A DNA stretch of 64,000 bases from Microbacterium arabinogalactanolyticum (GCF_030268005.1 NZ_BRZC01000002.1:248001-312000), one strand, 5' to 3'. Shown: positions 51,692-60,926, counted from the stretch's first letter. Notes: a model not told the origin generated them from the letters alone. Numbers and translations: made by a program.

Positions 51692-52354
51692 TCATCCTCC
51701 CATCACCGGCGCGCACCGTTCTGCAGCGGCATCCGCGTTCTGCGTGATCTGCGGTTCGTCCGCCTGCCTGCGGCGCCGGACCGCGACCCGATCGACGACG
51801 ATGCCGATCGCGAGGGCGGCGATCACACCGATCACCGCGCTGAGCAGCGGCTGCCCCTTCAGCCACTGCCCGGCCAGCAGTCCGATCGCCACGCTGTAGG
51901 CCGCCCAGAGCGCGCCGCCGACGGCCGACAGCAGGAGGAAGCGCCGCCAGGGGTACCCCAGTGCGCCGGCAGTCATGTTCACCGCCACGCGACCGACCGG
52001 GATGTAGCGCGCGCCGAGGATGAGGCCCGCACCGCCCCGGGTCAGCGTGCGCCGCGCGAGCTCGAATGACGACGCGACGCGCGGCCGTCGCATCCAGCGG
52101 AAGCGGTCGGTGCCCACCGCGCGGCCGATGCCGTAGGCGATGTTGTCCCCGACCATCGCGCCCAGCGCCCCCGCCGCGCACAGCAGCAGGACGCTCGTGC
52201 TCCCCGTCGTGCCGGCCACGGCTGCGGCGGCGACGAGCACCGTCTCGCTCGGCACCGGCGGGAAGAAGCCGTCGATGGCCGCCACCGCGAAGAGGATCAG
52301 GGCGATCCACGGCGACGCGACAGCCTGCAGGATGAGGTCGTTGATCATGTCCAC
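51692..52354 (-). CDS. DedA/SNARE-associated family membrane protein
   Basis: Membrane protein of 220 residues from the DedA family, now linked to undecaprenyl-phosphate or phospholipid flipping. It shows FFPPVPSETVLVAAAA, GDNIAYGIGRAVG and the conserved Arg/Gly motif GARYIPVGRVAVNMTAGA. The GTG at 52354 or the ATG at 52348 starts the protein: AGGTGG overlaps the former and is very close to the latter. It sits directly upstream of a two-component pair, suggesting joint envelope-stress control. Confidence 0.88.
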   Translation of the reverse strand: MDMINDLILQAVASPWIALILFAVAAIDGFFPPVPSETVLVAAAAVAGTTGSTSVLLLCAAGALGAMVGDNIAYGIGRAVGTDRFRWMRRPRVASSFELARRTLTRGGAGLILGARYIPVGRVAVNMTAGALGYPWRRFLLLSAVGGALWAAYSVAIGLLAGQWLKGQPLLSAVIGVIAALAIGIVVDRVAVRRRRQADEPQITQNADAAAERCAPVMGG

Positions 52355-52447
52355 CTGACGACGCTACGAAGGCGCCCCGGCCGGGCGCATCCCTCTGGAG
52401 TATCGTCCGCGTCATACCTCGGAGGGGGATCGTCCCGGGCCGCGAAC

Positions 52448-52453
52448 TATACT
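52448..52453 (+). promoter_or_regulatory. -10 box of the ABC-F gene promoter
   Basis: TATACT, a near-consensus -10 hexamer, lies 51 nt before the GTG at 52505 and would give a leader of about 45 nt. No good -35 box is visible. Confidence 0.55.
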
Positions 52454-52504
52454 GGGAGGCTGGCCCATCGGCCGACACCCCCTTTCTACGAACGGATACC
52501 CGCT

Positions 52505-54103
52505 GTGCTCGCCGTGCATGACCTCGAGATCCGCGTGGGCGCACGCGTGCTCATGTCGGATGTGTCCTTCCGCGTCTCCGACGGCGACAAGATCGGCCTC
52601 GTGGGCCGCAACGGCGCCGGGAAGACCACACTGACCAAGGTGCTCGCAGGAGACGTGCTGCCCTCGGAGGGCAAGGTCACCACCTCCGGCGAGCTCGGTT
52701 ACCTGCCGCAGGACCCGCGCTCGGGCGACCCCGAGATGCTGGCGCGCACGCGCATCCTGGACGCACGCGGTCTGGGCACGCTGCAGCTGGGCATCTCGCA
52801 GGCCTCGCACGACATGGCATCCGAGGATCCGAAGATCGCCGAGCGCGCCATGCGCAAGTTCGCGAACCTCACGGAGCGCTTCGAGGCCCTCGGCGGCTAC
52901 GCGGCCGAGGCGGAGGCGGCGTCCATCGCCAACAACCTCTCCCTGCCCGACCGCATCCTCGACCAGCCGCTGAAGACCCTCTCCGGAGGACAGCGGCGCC
53001 GCATCGAGCTCGCGCGCATCCTGTTCTCCGATGCCGGCACCATGATCCTCGACGAGCCGACCAACCACCTCGACGCGGACAGCGTCGTGTGGCTGCGCGA
53101 GTTCCTGAAGGGCTACAAGGGCGGCCTGATCGTGATCAGCCACGACGTCGAGCTCGTCGGCGAGACCGTCAACCGGGTGTTCTACCTGGACGCGAACCGT
53201 CAGGTGATCGACATCTACAACATGGGCTGGAAGCACTACCAGCGCCAGCGCGTGGCCGACGAGGAGCGTCGCAAGAAGGAGCGCGCCAACGCCGAGAAGA
53301 AGGCGACCCAGCTGCAGCTTCAGGCGGCGCGGTTCGGCGCCAAGGCGTCCAAGGCCGCCGCCGCGCACCAGATGGTCGCGCGCGCCGAGAAGCTGCTGGC
53401 AGGACTGGACGACGTGCGCCAGGTCGACCGGGTGGCCAAGCTGCGCTTCCCGAAGCCGGCGCCCTGCGGCAAGACGCCGCTGATGGCATCCGGACTGTCG
53501 AAGTCGTACGGCTCGCTGGAGATCTTCACGGATGTCGACCTCGCGATCGACCGTGGCTCCAAGGTGGTCGTGCTGGGGCTGAACGGTGCGGGCAAGACGA
53601 CGCTGCTGCGCATCCTCGCCGGGGTGGATCAGCCGGACACCGGTCAGCTCGAGCCCGGGCACGGACTCAAGATCGGCTACTACGCGCAGGAGCACGAGAA
53701 CCTCGATGTGAAGCGCTCGGTGCTGGAGAACATGATGTCGGCGGCGCCCGACATCAACGAGACCGAGGCCCGCAAGGTGCTGGGCTCATTCCTGTTCACC
53801 GGCGACGACGTGCTCAAGCCTGCGGGGGTGCTCTCGGGCGGTGAGAAGACCCGGCTCTCGCTGGCGACCCTGGTCGTCTCCTCGGCGAACATGCTGCTGC
53901 TCGACGAGCCCACCAACAACCTCGATCCCGCCTCCCGCGAGGAGATCCTCGGGGCGCTGGCGCACTACGAGGGCGCCGTGGTGCTGGTCTCGCACGACCC
54001 CGGCGCCGTGGAGTCGCTGAACCCCGAGCGCGTGCTGATCCTGCCCGACGGCGTCGAGGACATCTGGAGCCGCGAGTACCAGGAGCTCATCGAGCTCGCG
54101 TGA
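52505..54103 (+). CDS. ABC-F family ATPase (ribosome-associated)
   Basis: Tandem ABC protein without membrane domain, 532 residues. Walker A motifs are GRNGAGKTT and GLNGAGKTT, signatures LSGGQRRRIELAR and LSGGEKTRLSLAT, and both Walker B sites end DEPTN with LDEPTNHLD and LDEPTNNLD. The linker between cassettes is rich in charged residues (ADEERRKKERANAEKKATQLQ), as in proteins that reach the ribosomal E site. It is the broadly conserved actinobacterial type rather than a known drug-resistance ABC-F. GTG start. Convergent with grpB-like gene. Confidence 0.92.
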   Translation: MLAVHDLEIRVGARVLMSDVSFRVSDGDKIGLVGRNGAGKTTLTKVLAGDVLPSEGKVTTSGELGYLPQDPRSGDPEMLARTRILDARGLGTLQLGISQASHDMASEDPKIAERAMRKFANLTERFEALGGYAAEAEAASIANNLSLPDRILDQPLKTLSGGQRRRIELARILFSDAGTMILDEPTNHLDADSVVWLREFLKGYKGGLIVISHDVELVGETVNRVFYLDANRQVIDIYNMGWKHYQRQRVADEERRKKERANAEKKATQLQLQAARFGAKASKAAAAHQMVARAEKLLAGLDDVRQVDRVAKLRFPKPAPCGKTPLMASGLSKSYGSLEIFTDVDLAIDRGSKVVVLGLNGAGKTTLLRILAGVDQPDTGQLEPGHGLKIGYYAQEHENLDVKRSVLENMMSAAPDINETEARKVLGSFLFTGDDVLKPAGVLSGGEKTRLSLATLVVSSANMLLLDEPTNNLDPASREEILGALAHYEGAVVLVSHDPGAVESLNPERVLILPDGVEDIWSREYQELIELA

Positions 54104-54156
54104 GGCTGCCCGGGTGTCGCATCGGCGCCCGGGTGCTCCGGTGAGGCGCTGCGAGA

Positions 54157-54726
54157 TCAGTCGACGTCGCCGCGTCGGGCGGTGATGAAGTCGGCCTTGC
54201 CGTCGATGTAGGCGAGACGGTCGTCGGGATGCCGGGTGGCCAGGGCGTGCTTGAGGGCGCCGTAGGCGTCGCGGTCGGCGGGGTTCGCGCGCAGGTGATC
54301 GCGGAAGGCGCGATAGCGGCGCAGGTCCTCGGAATCCGCGTCGACGACGTGCACGTTGATCAGGCGGATCATGGGTTCGAGTTCGTAGCCGTACATCCGA
54401 TCCGGTCGCACGTCGGTCGCGTCGCCGCGCAGCAGCATGCCGAGGCCGGTCAGCCAGCCGTCCAGTGACGACAGGGGAGTTCCGGGACGCACGGCGATCC
54501 CGATGTCGAGGATCGGCTTGGCGTCGAGACCGGGCACCGCGGTCGAGCCGATGTGCTCGATCGCGACGACGGATGCCGGCGCGGTCGCGGTGAGCACCTC
54601 GTGGACGTCTGCGAACGCCAGAGTCCAGGCGTCCGATGCCGGCGCAAGATCCACGACTCCGCGTCTCAGCCCGAGGTCGGCGTCGCGGACGGCATCGGCG
54701 AGACGGGAGCCGGCGGTGTGCAGCAT
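54157..54726 (-). CDS. GrpB family (UPF0157) nucleotidyltransferase-like protein
   Basis: A 189-residue GrpB/UPF0157 protein. The key motif IEHIGSTAVPGLDAKPILDIGIAV resembles the nucleotidyltransferase GS...DxD region, and NVHVVDADSEDLRRYRAFRDHLRANP is the second conserved block. GrpB proteins include domains joined to CoaE in some actinobacteria. No reaction is proved. It stands 36 nt after SURF1 on the same strand. No signal peptide. Confidence 0.88.
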   Translation of the reverse strand: MLHTAGSRLADAVRDADLGLRRGVVDLAPASDAWTLAFADVHEVLTATAPASVVAIEHIGSTAVPGLDAKPILDIGIAVRPGTPLSSLDGWLTGLGMLLRGDATDVRPDRMYGYELEPMIRLINVHVVDADSEDLRRYRAFRDHLRANPADRDAYGALKHALATRHPDDRLAYIDGKADFITARRGDVD

Positions 54727-54762
54727 CTCTCCACGCTACCGGGACCCGGCGGCACCGCCGTT

Positions 54763-55578
54763 TCAGCGGGACGCGGCGTCGAGCAGGGCGTCCTCGTCGT
54801 CGGCGTCGCGGTCGCGGCGGCGACGCGGCGGGCGAGGCGCACGCTCGCCGGCCTCCTCTTTGGCCTTGATCCTCTCGGTGCGGATCACGTAGCCGATGAA
54901 GATGAAGCCCATCACCGCGAACAGGATCCACTGGATCGCGTACGAGAGGTGCGGGCCGGGATCCTCGGCGGGCTTCTCGAAGCCGCCGAGCGCCTTCGCC
55001 GGCGCGGGCTTCTCGGATGCGAGCAGTCCGTAGCCTCCGGTGATGAGGTCCGGGTTCACCTGGTCGGCGATGGCCGGAAGGCTGATCGTGGGGACCTGCC
55101 CCTTCGGAGCGCTGCGACCGGATGCCGGCAGCTGCTCCCCGGGCTGCATCCGCACGACCACCGTGACGGTGCCGGACGGGGGAGCAGGCGTGGACGCGGG
55201 TGAGCTGTCCTCACGGGGAGGCACCCAGCCGCGGTCGATGAGCAGCACGCGACCGTCCTCCTGGCGGAACGGCACCAGCACCTCGAACGCGCTCGTGCCG
55301 CCGTGGGGGCGGTTGCGCACGTACAGCTGCTGATCTGCGAGGTACTCTCCGCGCAGCTGCACCGGATGCCACTCGCGCTGCGCGTCCAGCCGGCCCTCGG
55401 CATCGACCACGTCGTCGAGGGCCACGGGCTTCGCGTCGTAGTTGCGTTCCACCAGTGCGATCTCGGTCGCCTTCTGGTCGTTGCGGCTGAACTGCCAGTT
55501 CGACAGGAACGCGCACGCGATCGCGAACAGGATCGCGACGACCAGGTAGCCGCTCCAGCGCAGCAGCCGCTGCCTCAC
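54763..55578 (-). CDS. SURF1 family cytochrome oxidase assembly protein
   Basis: Membrane protein of 271 residues with one transmembrane helix at each end (about 9-26 and 217-235) and a large outer domain, the SURF1 arrangement. LLRWSGYLVVAILFAIACAFLSNWQFSR begins it, with VLVPFRQEDGRVLLIDRGWVPP in the middle. SURF1 helps insert heme a into cytochrome oxidase, which agrees with ctaA/ctaB in this window. The C-terminal tail is Arg/Asp-rich. GTG start with a 4-nt overlap with the small upstream gene. Confidence 0.92.
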   Translation of the reverse strand: MRQRLLRWSGYLVVAILFAIACAFLSNWQFSRNDQKATEIALVERNYDAKPVALDDVVDAEGRLDAQREWHPVQLRGEYLADQQLYVRNRPHGGTSAFEVLVPFRQEDGRVLLIDRGWVPPREDSSPASTPAPPSGTVTVVVRMQPGEQLPASGRSAPKGQVPTISLPAIADQVNPDLITGGYGLLASEKPAPAKALGGFEKPAEDPGPHLSYAIQWILFAVMGFIFIGYVIRTERIKAKEEAGERAPRPPRRRRDRDADDEDALLDAASR

Positions 55579-55772
55579 TCCGGGAGCCCTTCGAAGACCT
55601 CGACCGGGAAGTCCCGCGTGCGCAGATAGTCGCTGAGGAAGCCCACATGCTCATCGCACGCCAGCCAGATCTTGCGGCGGTCCTCGCTGTGGATCCGCGG
55701 GTTGCGCCAGACGATGTGATGGGTCGCCGCGGCGCGGCAGTCCGCGCGTGCGCACTCGAACTGCGCCGTCAC
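55575..55772 (-). CDS. Small Cys/His protein between DUF3099 and SURF1 genes
   Basis: A 65-residue soluble protein I do not recognise as a named family. It has C7-x4-C12, H18H19, H28 and C39-x2-H42, so it may bind a metal such as zinc, copper or iron. It has no membrane segment or signal peptide. GTG start, with GTGA overlaps to both the upstream DUF3099 gene and the downstream SURF1 gene, which strongly supports it as real and coexpressed. A role near cytochrome oxidase assembly is inferred from position only. Confidence 0.75.
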   Translation of the reverse strand: MTAQFECARADCRAAATHHIVWRNPRIHSEDRRKIWLACDEHVGFLSDYLRTRDFPVEVFEGLPE

Positions 55773-56131
55773 GATGCGTCGTCCCGAGACGGAGTGGGAC
55801 GGCCGCTCTCGTGGATCGTGATGACCTTCGGCGTCTCCTCGGCCGCGGTTTCGGGTGCATCCCCCTCGAGTTCCAGCACGGGCGACTCGACCGTCGTCGG
55901 AGTGCTGTCGGCGCCGGCGTTCGCGGCGACCACGGCGATGTAGGGGAGGAAGATCGCCCCCGCTGCGAAGACGAACGTCCACCAGCCGATCGGCTGGACG
56001 ACCGCCATGAGGATGAAGCACGCCGTGCGGATGCCCATGGTGATCGCGTAATGGCGCACGCGACGCTTCGCCTCGTCCTGCGGAGCCTCCGGGAGCGAGG
56101 TGACGGAGGGGGTGTGTCGGGTGCTTTTCAC
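55769..56131 (-). CDS. DUF3099 family membrane protein
   Basis: Small membrane protein of 120 residues with two hydrophobic segments (about 28-45 and 50-70: ITMGIRTACFILMAVVQPIGWWTFVFAAGAIFLPYIAVV-like region) and an acidic C-terminal tail. This matches DUF3099, found near fabG in actinobacteria such as Streptomyces. Function unknown. First gene of the DUF3099-small protein-SURF1 operon, divergent from fabG. Confidence 0.85.
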   Translation of the reverse strand: MKSTRHTPSVTSLPEAPQDEAKRRVRHYAITMGIRTACFILMAVVQPIGWWTFVFAAGAIFLPYIAVVAANAGADSTPTTVESPVLELEGDAPETAAEETPKVITIHESGRPTPSRDDAS

Positions 56132-56254
56132 GGTGACTCAAGCCTACGCCGCGCGGGGCGCGACGGATGCCCGCGCGGGGCTCGGAAAGGCGGAGGAGCA
56201 GGGCCGCGGCTCGATAGGATGGCCAGCGTTCATCCCGACAGGCAGGAGCCCACC

Positions 56255-56965
56255 ATGAGCACGGACCGCGTCGTCCTCGTCACCGGCGGAAACCGCGGCA
56301 TCGGCCGCGCCATCGCCGAGCGCTTCGTCCGCGACGGGTACCGCGTCGCGGTGACCGCGCGCAGCGGCGAGGGCCCGGAGGGCACGCTCACCGTGCGTGC
56401 GGATGTCACGGATGCCGCGGCGGTCGATGCCGCGTTCGCCGAGGTGGAGCAGAAGCTCGGCCCGGTGGAGGTCGTGGTCGCGAACGCCGGCATCACGAAG
56501 GACACCCTGCTCATGCGCATGAGCGAGGACGACTTCGACAGCGTCGTGTCGACGAACCTCGGCGGCTCGTTCCGCGTCGTCAAGCGCGCCTCGAAGGGCA
56601 TGCTGCGCGCCCGGTTCGGTCGCGTCATCCTCATCTCCAGCGTGGTCGGCCTGTACGGTTCGGCCGGGCAGACGAACTACGCCGCGTCGAAGAGCGCACT
56701 GGTCGGCTTCGCCCGCTCGCTGACCCGTGAGCTCGGAGGTCGGGGCATCACCGCGAACGTCGTGGCGCCCGGGTTCATCGAGACCGACATGACCGCGGAG
56801 CTGCCCGAGGAGACGCAGAAGCAGTACAAGGCCAGCATCCCCGCCGGCCGGTTCGCCACGCCCGACGAGGTCGCGAGCGCCGTCGTGTGGCTCGCGGGCG
56901 ATGACTCCGGTTACATCTCCGGCGCCGTCATCCCCGTTGACGGCGGCCTGGGCATGGGGCACTGA
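56255..56965 (+). CDS. fabG: Beta-ketoacyl-ACP reductase (SDR family)
   Basis: Short-chain dehydrogenase of 236 residues that should reduce 3-oxoacyl-ACP in fatty acid synthesis. It has the NADPH motif VTGGNRGIGRAIAE near the N-terminus, NAG in VVANAGITKDTLLMRMSEDDFD, the catalytic Ser, and YAASK with Tyr and Lys. The MRMSEDDFD motif and C-terminal SGAVIPVDGGLGMGH are typical of FabG. CAGGAG is 5-7 nt before the ATG. Divergent from DUF3099, an order conserved in actinobacteria. Confidence 0.93.
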   Translation: MSTDRVVLVTGGNRGIGRAIAERFVRDGYRVAVTARSGEGPEGTLTVRADVTDAAAVDAAFAEVEQKLGPVEVVVANAGITKDTLLMRMSEDDFDSVVSTNLGGSFRVVKRASKGMLRARFGRVILISSVVGLYGSAGQTNYAASKSALVGFARSLTRELGGRGITANVVAPGFIETDMTAELPEETQKQYKASIPAGRFATPDEVASAVVWLAGDDSGYISGAVIPVDGGLGMGH

Positions 56966-56993
56966 CCGCCGCGCCGGTCATCGGCTCACGGTC

Positions 56994-57680
56994 TCAGCGG
57001 TCGAGCGCCGCGACGATCTCCTGAGCGAGGACGTCGGGCTTGGAGAACTGCGGCCAGTGGCCGGTTCCGAGCTTGACGACCTCGGTGTCCTCGATCGCGC
57101 CGAACTCCTCGGCGTACGGTCCCCACTCGCTGATCGCCTTCTCGAAGGAGGCCTGGTCGAGACCACCCATCAGCAGTGTGACGGGAACCGTGAACCGGCG
57201 AGGGTCGGTCAGGTCGATCGGATCGGTCGGAACCCGTGCAGGGACGCTCAGCGCCAGGGGAGCGGTGCGCGCCCTGGTGGCGTCGTCGAGGTCGTACACG
57301 TCCTCGTCCGGGAAGTGATCCCAGCCGGGGAACGGCACGACGCCGTCGACCACCTCGAACTCGCTGATGCCGCGACCGGGTGCCGGCGGGACGCTGTCGA
57401 CGAACACGACGCGTGCGATCCGATCGGGTCTGGCATCCGTCGCGCCCCACACCACGTTGCCGCCGCCGGAATGCCCCACGAGCGCGACCGGTGCGTCGAA
57501 TTCGTCGACCCGGGAGGCGACGGCGGCGACCCAGTCGGCGATGCCGATCTCGGAGGCCGGTTCACCGACGCCGGGCATGGTCAGCGGATGCACGCGATGG
57601 CCTGCCTCGCGCAGCGCGGGCAGCACCGCATCCCACGATGCGGCATCGAGCCAGAGACCGGGAACAAGGATGACGTCCAT
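56994..57680 (-). CDS. Alpha/beta hydrolase
   Basis: Soluble alpha/beta-hydrolase of 228 residues with oxyanion segment LVPGLWLDAASWDAVLPAL, nucleophile elbow GHSGGG, acid in the later strand, and catalytic His in GTGHWPQFSKPDVL. No signal peptide. Substrate unknown (esterase or related). The ATG at 57680 is preferred because GGTGGA precedes it closely. The ATG at 57710 has no ribosome site. Convergent with fabG, 28 nt apart. Confidence 0.85.
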   Translation of the reverse strand: MDVILVPGLWLDAASWDAVLPALREAGHRVHPLTMPGVGEPASEIGIADWVAAVASRVDEFDAPVALVGHSGGGNVVWGATDARPDRIARVVFVDSVPPAPGRGISEFEVVDGVVPFPGWDHFPDEDVYDLDDATRARTAPLALSVPARVPTDPIDLTDPRRFTVPVTLLMGGLDQASFEKAISEWGPYAEEFGAIEDTEVVKLGTGHWPQFSKPDVLAQEIVAALDR

Positions 57681-57747
57681 GGCATCCACCGTAGGCAGGG
57701 CCACCGACATCGTCGAGTGCGAACCTCGAACCGGTCTGTCCCGGGGA

Positions 57748-58383
57748 TCAGGGAAGCAGCGGGACGACCTCGGACAGATCCTGAGGGCCCACCACCAGCG
57801 CGGCCGCGGCGCGCACCGCCGGCTTGGCGTTGAAGGCGATCCCGAGACCCGCCGCGCTCATCATCAGCAGATCGTTCGCCCCGTCGCCGATCGCGATGGT
57901 GGCGTGCGGCGCGACGCCCAGCTCCGCAGCCCACTGCTTCAGCGAGTCGGCCTTCGCTTTCGCGTCGACGATCGCGCCGTCGACCTCGCCGACGAGCTCT
58001 CCGTCCGCGGTCGCGAGGCGATTGGCCCGCCAGCGGTCCACGCCCAGCTCGGGCGCCACGTGGTCGAGGATCTCGTGGAACCCGCCCGAGACGACGCCCA
58101 CGATGCCGCCCCGCTCATGCACCGCCGCGGTCAGGTCGCGTACCCCGGGAGTGGGCTCGATGCGCGCCCGAACCCGATCGAAGGCATCCGTCGGGACGCC
58201 CTTCAGCGCCGCCACCCGGGAGCGCAGGCTCGTCGCGAAGTCCACCTCGCCGCGCATAGCCGCCTCCGTGGCCGCCTGCACTTCGGCGCGACGTCCGGCC
58301 TCGTCGGCGAGCAGTTCGATCACCTCGTTGCGGATCAGGGTGGAATCGGCATCGAGGACGACGAGGAAGCGCGCGGTGGTCAC
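57748..58383 (-). CDS. serB: Phosphoserine phosphatase
   Basis: HAD phosphatase of 211 residues, last step of serine synthesis. The catalytic Asp is in VVLDADSTLIRNEVIELLA, followed by VVSGGFHEILDHVA (motif II Ser), the Lys in DAKAKADSLKQW, and GDGANDLLMMSAAGLGIAFNAKP (motif III). The N-terminal ACT domain of longer SerB proteins is absent, so this is the short form. GTG start. Preceded by glgC on the same strand, 65 nt away. Confidence 0.92.
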   Translation of the reverse strand: MTTARFLVVLDADSTLIRNEVIELLADEAGRRAEVQAATEAAMRGEVDFATSLRSRVAALKGVPTDAFDRVRARIEPTPGVRDLTAAVHERGGIVGVVSGGFHEILDHVAPELGVDRWRANRLATADGELVGEVDGAIVDAKAKADSLKQWAAELGVAPHATIAIGDGANDLLMMSAAGLGIAFNAKPAVRAAAALVVGPQDLSEVVPLLP

Positions 58384-58448
58384 CGCTCGAGCGTATCGGC
58401 CGGCCGAGGTCGTCGACGCCCGGATGTCGGTTCAGCGGCATCCGCCGA

Positions 58449-59690
58449 TCAGCGCGCGATGCGGATGCCCTTCCCGACCACGGTGATCCCGGAGTCGGTG
58501 ATGGTGAAGCCGCGCTCCAGATCGCGCTCGCGATCCACGCCGACCGTCGCGCCGTCCTCCAGCACGACGTTCTTGTCGAGCACGGCCCTGTGCACGCGGG
58601 CGCCGGCTCCGACGAGCACGCCGTCCAGCAGCACGGAGTCGGTGATCGTCGATCCGCCGGATGCCAGGCTGCCCACGCCCACCACGCTGCGCTCCAGGTG
58701 CGTGCCCGAGAGCACGGAGCCCGCCGACACGATGGAGTCGATCGTGTTGCCGATGCGTCCCACCGCGTCGCGCACGAACTTCGCCGGCGGCGTGTTCACG
58801 GTCTGGGTCCGGATGGGCCAGGCGGTGTTGTACAGGTTGAAGATCGGCAGGGTGGAGATGAGATCCATGTGCGCGTCGAAGTAGGAGTCGATCGTTCCCA
58901 CGTCCCGCCAGTACGAGCGGTCGCGCGGCGAGGAGCCCGGGACGTCGTTCTGCTTCATGTCGTAGTAGCCGGCCTCGCCGCGTTCGACGAAGTAGGGCAC
59001 GATGTCGCCGCCCATGTCGTGCCCGGAGCTGGCGGACTCGCCGTCGGCCTCCACCGCCGCGATGAGAGCGTCGGTGTCGAAGACGTAGTTGCCCATCGAC
59101 ACCAGCACCTCGTTGGGCGAGTCGGCGAGGCCGGTCGGGTCCGTCGGCTTCTCCAGGAACTCCCGGATGCGCCCCGTCTCGGGGTCGGCGTCGATCACGC
59201 CGAACTGCGACGCCAGGGCCAGCGGCTGGCGGATGCCTGCGACCGTGGCGGACGCGCCGGACGCGATGTGCGCGTCCACCATCTGCTGGAAGTCCATCCG
59301 GTACACGTGGTCGGCGCCGATGACGACGACGATGTCCGGCTTCTCATCCAGGATGAGGTTCAGGCTCTGCAGGATGGCATCCGCAGACCCGGAGAACCAG
59401 CGCTTGCCGAGTCGCTGCTGGGCGGGCACCGACGTGACGTACGAATCGAGCAGGGCGGACATCCGCCAGTTCTGCGAGACGTGCCGGTCGAGGCTGTGGG
59501 ACTTGTACTGCGTCAGCACGACGACCTGCCGCAGGCCGGAGTTGATCAGGTTCGATATGGCGAAGTCGATGAGCCGATACTGCCCGCCGAACGGCACCGC
59601 CGGTTTGGCCCGATCCGCCGTCAGGGGCATCAGACGCTTGCCCTCGCCGCCGGCGAGGATGATCCCGAAAACCTTCTTGGGTGCCGACAT
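58449..59690 (-). CDS. glgC: Glucose-1-phosphate adenylyltransferase
   Basis: Makes ADP-glucose for glycogen and maltose-1-phosphate pathways. The 413 residues have the nucleotide motif [26 protein letters not shown], the regulatory and catalytic [10 protein letters not shown], and C-terminal left-handed beta-helix repeats ([23 protein letters not shown]). Divergent from glgM across 46 nt, so the two are probably regulated together. Minus-strand ATG at 59690. Confidence 0.95.
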   Translation of the reverse strand: MSAPKKVFGIILAGGEGKRLMPLTADRAKPAVPFGGQYRLIDFAISNLINSGLRQVVVLTQYKSHSLDRHVSQNWRMSALLDSYVTSVPAQQRLGKRWFSGSADAILQSLNLILDEKPDIVVVIGADHVYRMDFQQMVDAHIASGASATVAGIRQPLALASQFGVIDADPETGRIREFLEKPTDPTGLADSPNEVLVSMGNYVFDTDALIAAVEADGESASSGHDMGGDIVPYFVERGEAGYYDMKQNDVPGSSPRDRSYWRDVGTIDSYFDAHMDLISTLPIFNLYNTAWPIRTQTVNTPPAKFVRDAVGRIGNTIDSIVSAGSVLSGTHLERSVVGVGSLASGGSTITDSVLLDGVLVGAGARVHRAVLDKNVVLEDGATVGVDRERDLERGFTITDSGITVVGKGIRIAR

Positions 59691-59724
59691 GGGACCACCA
59701 TAGAGCCCGGAGCGGCGGATGTAC

Positions 59725-59730
59725 TACCGT
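59725..59730 (+). promoter_or_regulatory. Leaderless-type -10 box before glgM
   Basis: TACCGT fits TANNNT and lies 6 nt before the ATG at 59737. No Shine-Dalgarno sequence is present. Confidence 0.4.
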
Positions 59731-59736
59731 GCAGTC

Positions 59737-60921
59737 ATGCGAGTCGACATCATCACCAAGGAATATCCGCCGGAGATCTACGGCGGCGCCGGTGTGCACG
59801 TCGCAGAGCTCGTCGCCGCGCTGCGCAGCAGCATCGACGTCCAGGTCCGCGCGTTCGGATCCGATCGGGATGAACCCGGTACGCATGCGTACCGCACCCC
59901 CGTGGAGCTCGCCGGCGCCAACGCCGCCGTGCAGACGCTCGGCACGGACCTCGTGATGGTCGGCGACGTCGCCGGGGCGGATGTCGTGCACAGTCACACC
60001 TGGTACGCGAACTTCGCCGGCCACCTCGCCTCGCAGCTGCACGGCATCCCTCACGTGCTCACCGCGCACAGCCTCGAGCCGCTTCGTCCCTGGAAGGCCG
60101 AGCAGCTCGGCGGCGGGTACGCGGTCTCGAGCGGCATCGAGAAGCTCGCCTACGAGAACGCCGCCGCGATCGTGGCGGTGAGCGCGGGAATGCGCGCCGA
60201 CATCCTGCGCAGCTATCCCCAGGTGGACCCGGCGCGCGTGCGGGTGATCCACAACGGCATCGACGTGGAGCGCTGGCGGCCGGTCGAGAACCCGGAGTTC
60301 CTGGCGAGCATCGGCATGGACCCCGCCCGCCCGTCCGTCGTCTTCGTGGGACGCATCACACGGCAGAAGGGCCTGCCCTACCTGCTGCGGGCCGCGCAGC
60401 TGCTGCCGCCCGAGGTGCAGCTGGTTCTGTGCGCGGGCGCGCCGGACACGCCGGAGATCATGGCCGAGGTGCAGGAGCTGGTGCGGCTGCTGCAGCAGAC
60501 CAGACAGGGCGTGATCTGGATCGAGCGGATGCTGCCGCGTGACGAGCTGTCCGCGATCCTGACCGCGGCCACGACGTTCGTGTGCCCGTCCGTGTACGAG
60601 CCGCTGGGCATCGTCAACCTCGAGGCCATGGCGTGCGGAGCGGCCGTGGTCGGCACGCGCACCGGTGGCATCCCGGAGGTGGTCGCGGACGGCGTCACGG
60701 GCAGGATCGTGCCGATCGAGCAGCTGCAGGACGGCACAGGCACGCCCGTGGACCCCGAGCAGTTCGTCTCCGACCTCGCCGCCGCGCTGACGGAGGTCAC
60801 GGGTGATCCCGAGCGTGCCGCGGAGTACGGCGCTGCCGGGCGCGAGCGTGCTCGAACAGAGTTCAGCTGGGGCGCGATCGCCGACACCACCCGCGCGCTG
60901 TACGAGGAGCTGACCGCCTGA
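59737..60921 (+). CDS. glgM: ADP-glucose-dependent glycosyltransferase, GlgM/GlgA type
   Basis: GT-B glycosyltransferase of 394 residues. It starts MRVDIITKEYPPEIYGGAGVHV, has HSHTWYANFAG, the helical VFVGRITRQKG segment, and the donor-site PSVYEPLGIVNLEAMACG. Actinobacterial proteins of this type were annotated glycogen synthase (GlgA), but the studied mycobacterial one makes maltose-1-phosphate from ADP-glucose and glucose-1-phosphate. Either product is possible. GlgM is my preferred call given its shorter length compared with about 480 residues for classical GlgA. ATG 59737 is preferred over ATG 59719 (MYYRAVMRV). Confidence 0.85.
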   Translation: MRVDIITKEYPPEIYGGAGVHVAELVAALRSSIDVQVRAFGSDRDEPGTHAYRTPVELAGANAAVQTLGTDLVMVGDVAGADVVHSHTWYANFAGHLASQLHGIPHVLTAHSLEPLRPWKAEQLGGGYAVSSGIEKLAYENAAAIVAVSAGMRADILRSYPQVDPARVRVIHNGIDVERWRPVENPEFLASIGMDPARPSVVFVGRITRQKGLPYLLRAAQLLPPEVQLVLCAGAPDTPEIMAEVQELVRLLQQTRQGVIWIERMLPRDELSAILTAATTFVCPSVYEPLGIVNLEAMACGAAVVGTRTGGIPEVVADGVTGRIVPIEQLQDGTGTPVDPEQFVSDLAAALTEVTGDPERAAEYGAAGRERARTEFSWGAIADTTRALYEELTA

Positions 60922-60926
60922 GCCGA

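Noticed and set aside
54104..54156. Terminator between the ABC-F and GrpB genes from the GCCCGGGTG repeats
   Set aside because: The two GCCCGGGTG copies are direct repeats. Only the CCCGGG cores can pair, giving a 6-bp stem with a loose loop and no T run, so I did not list it.
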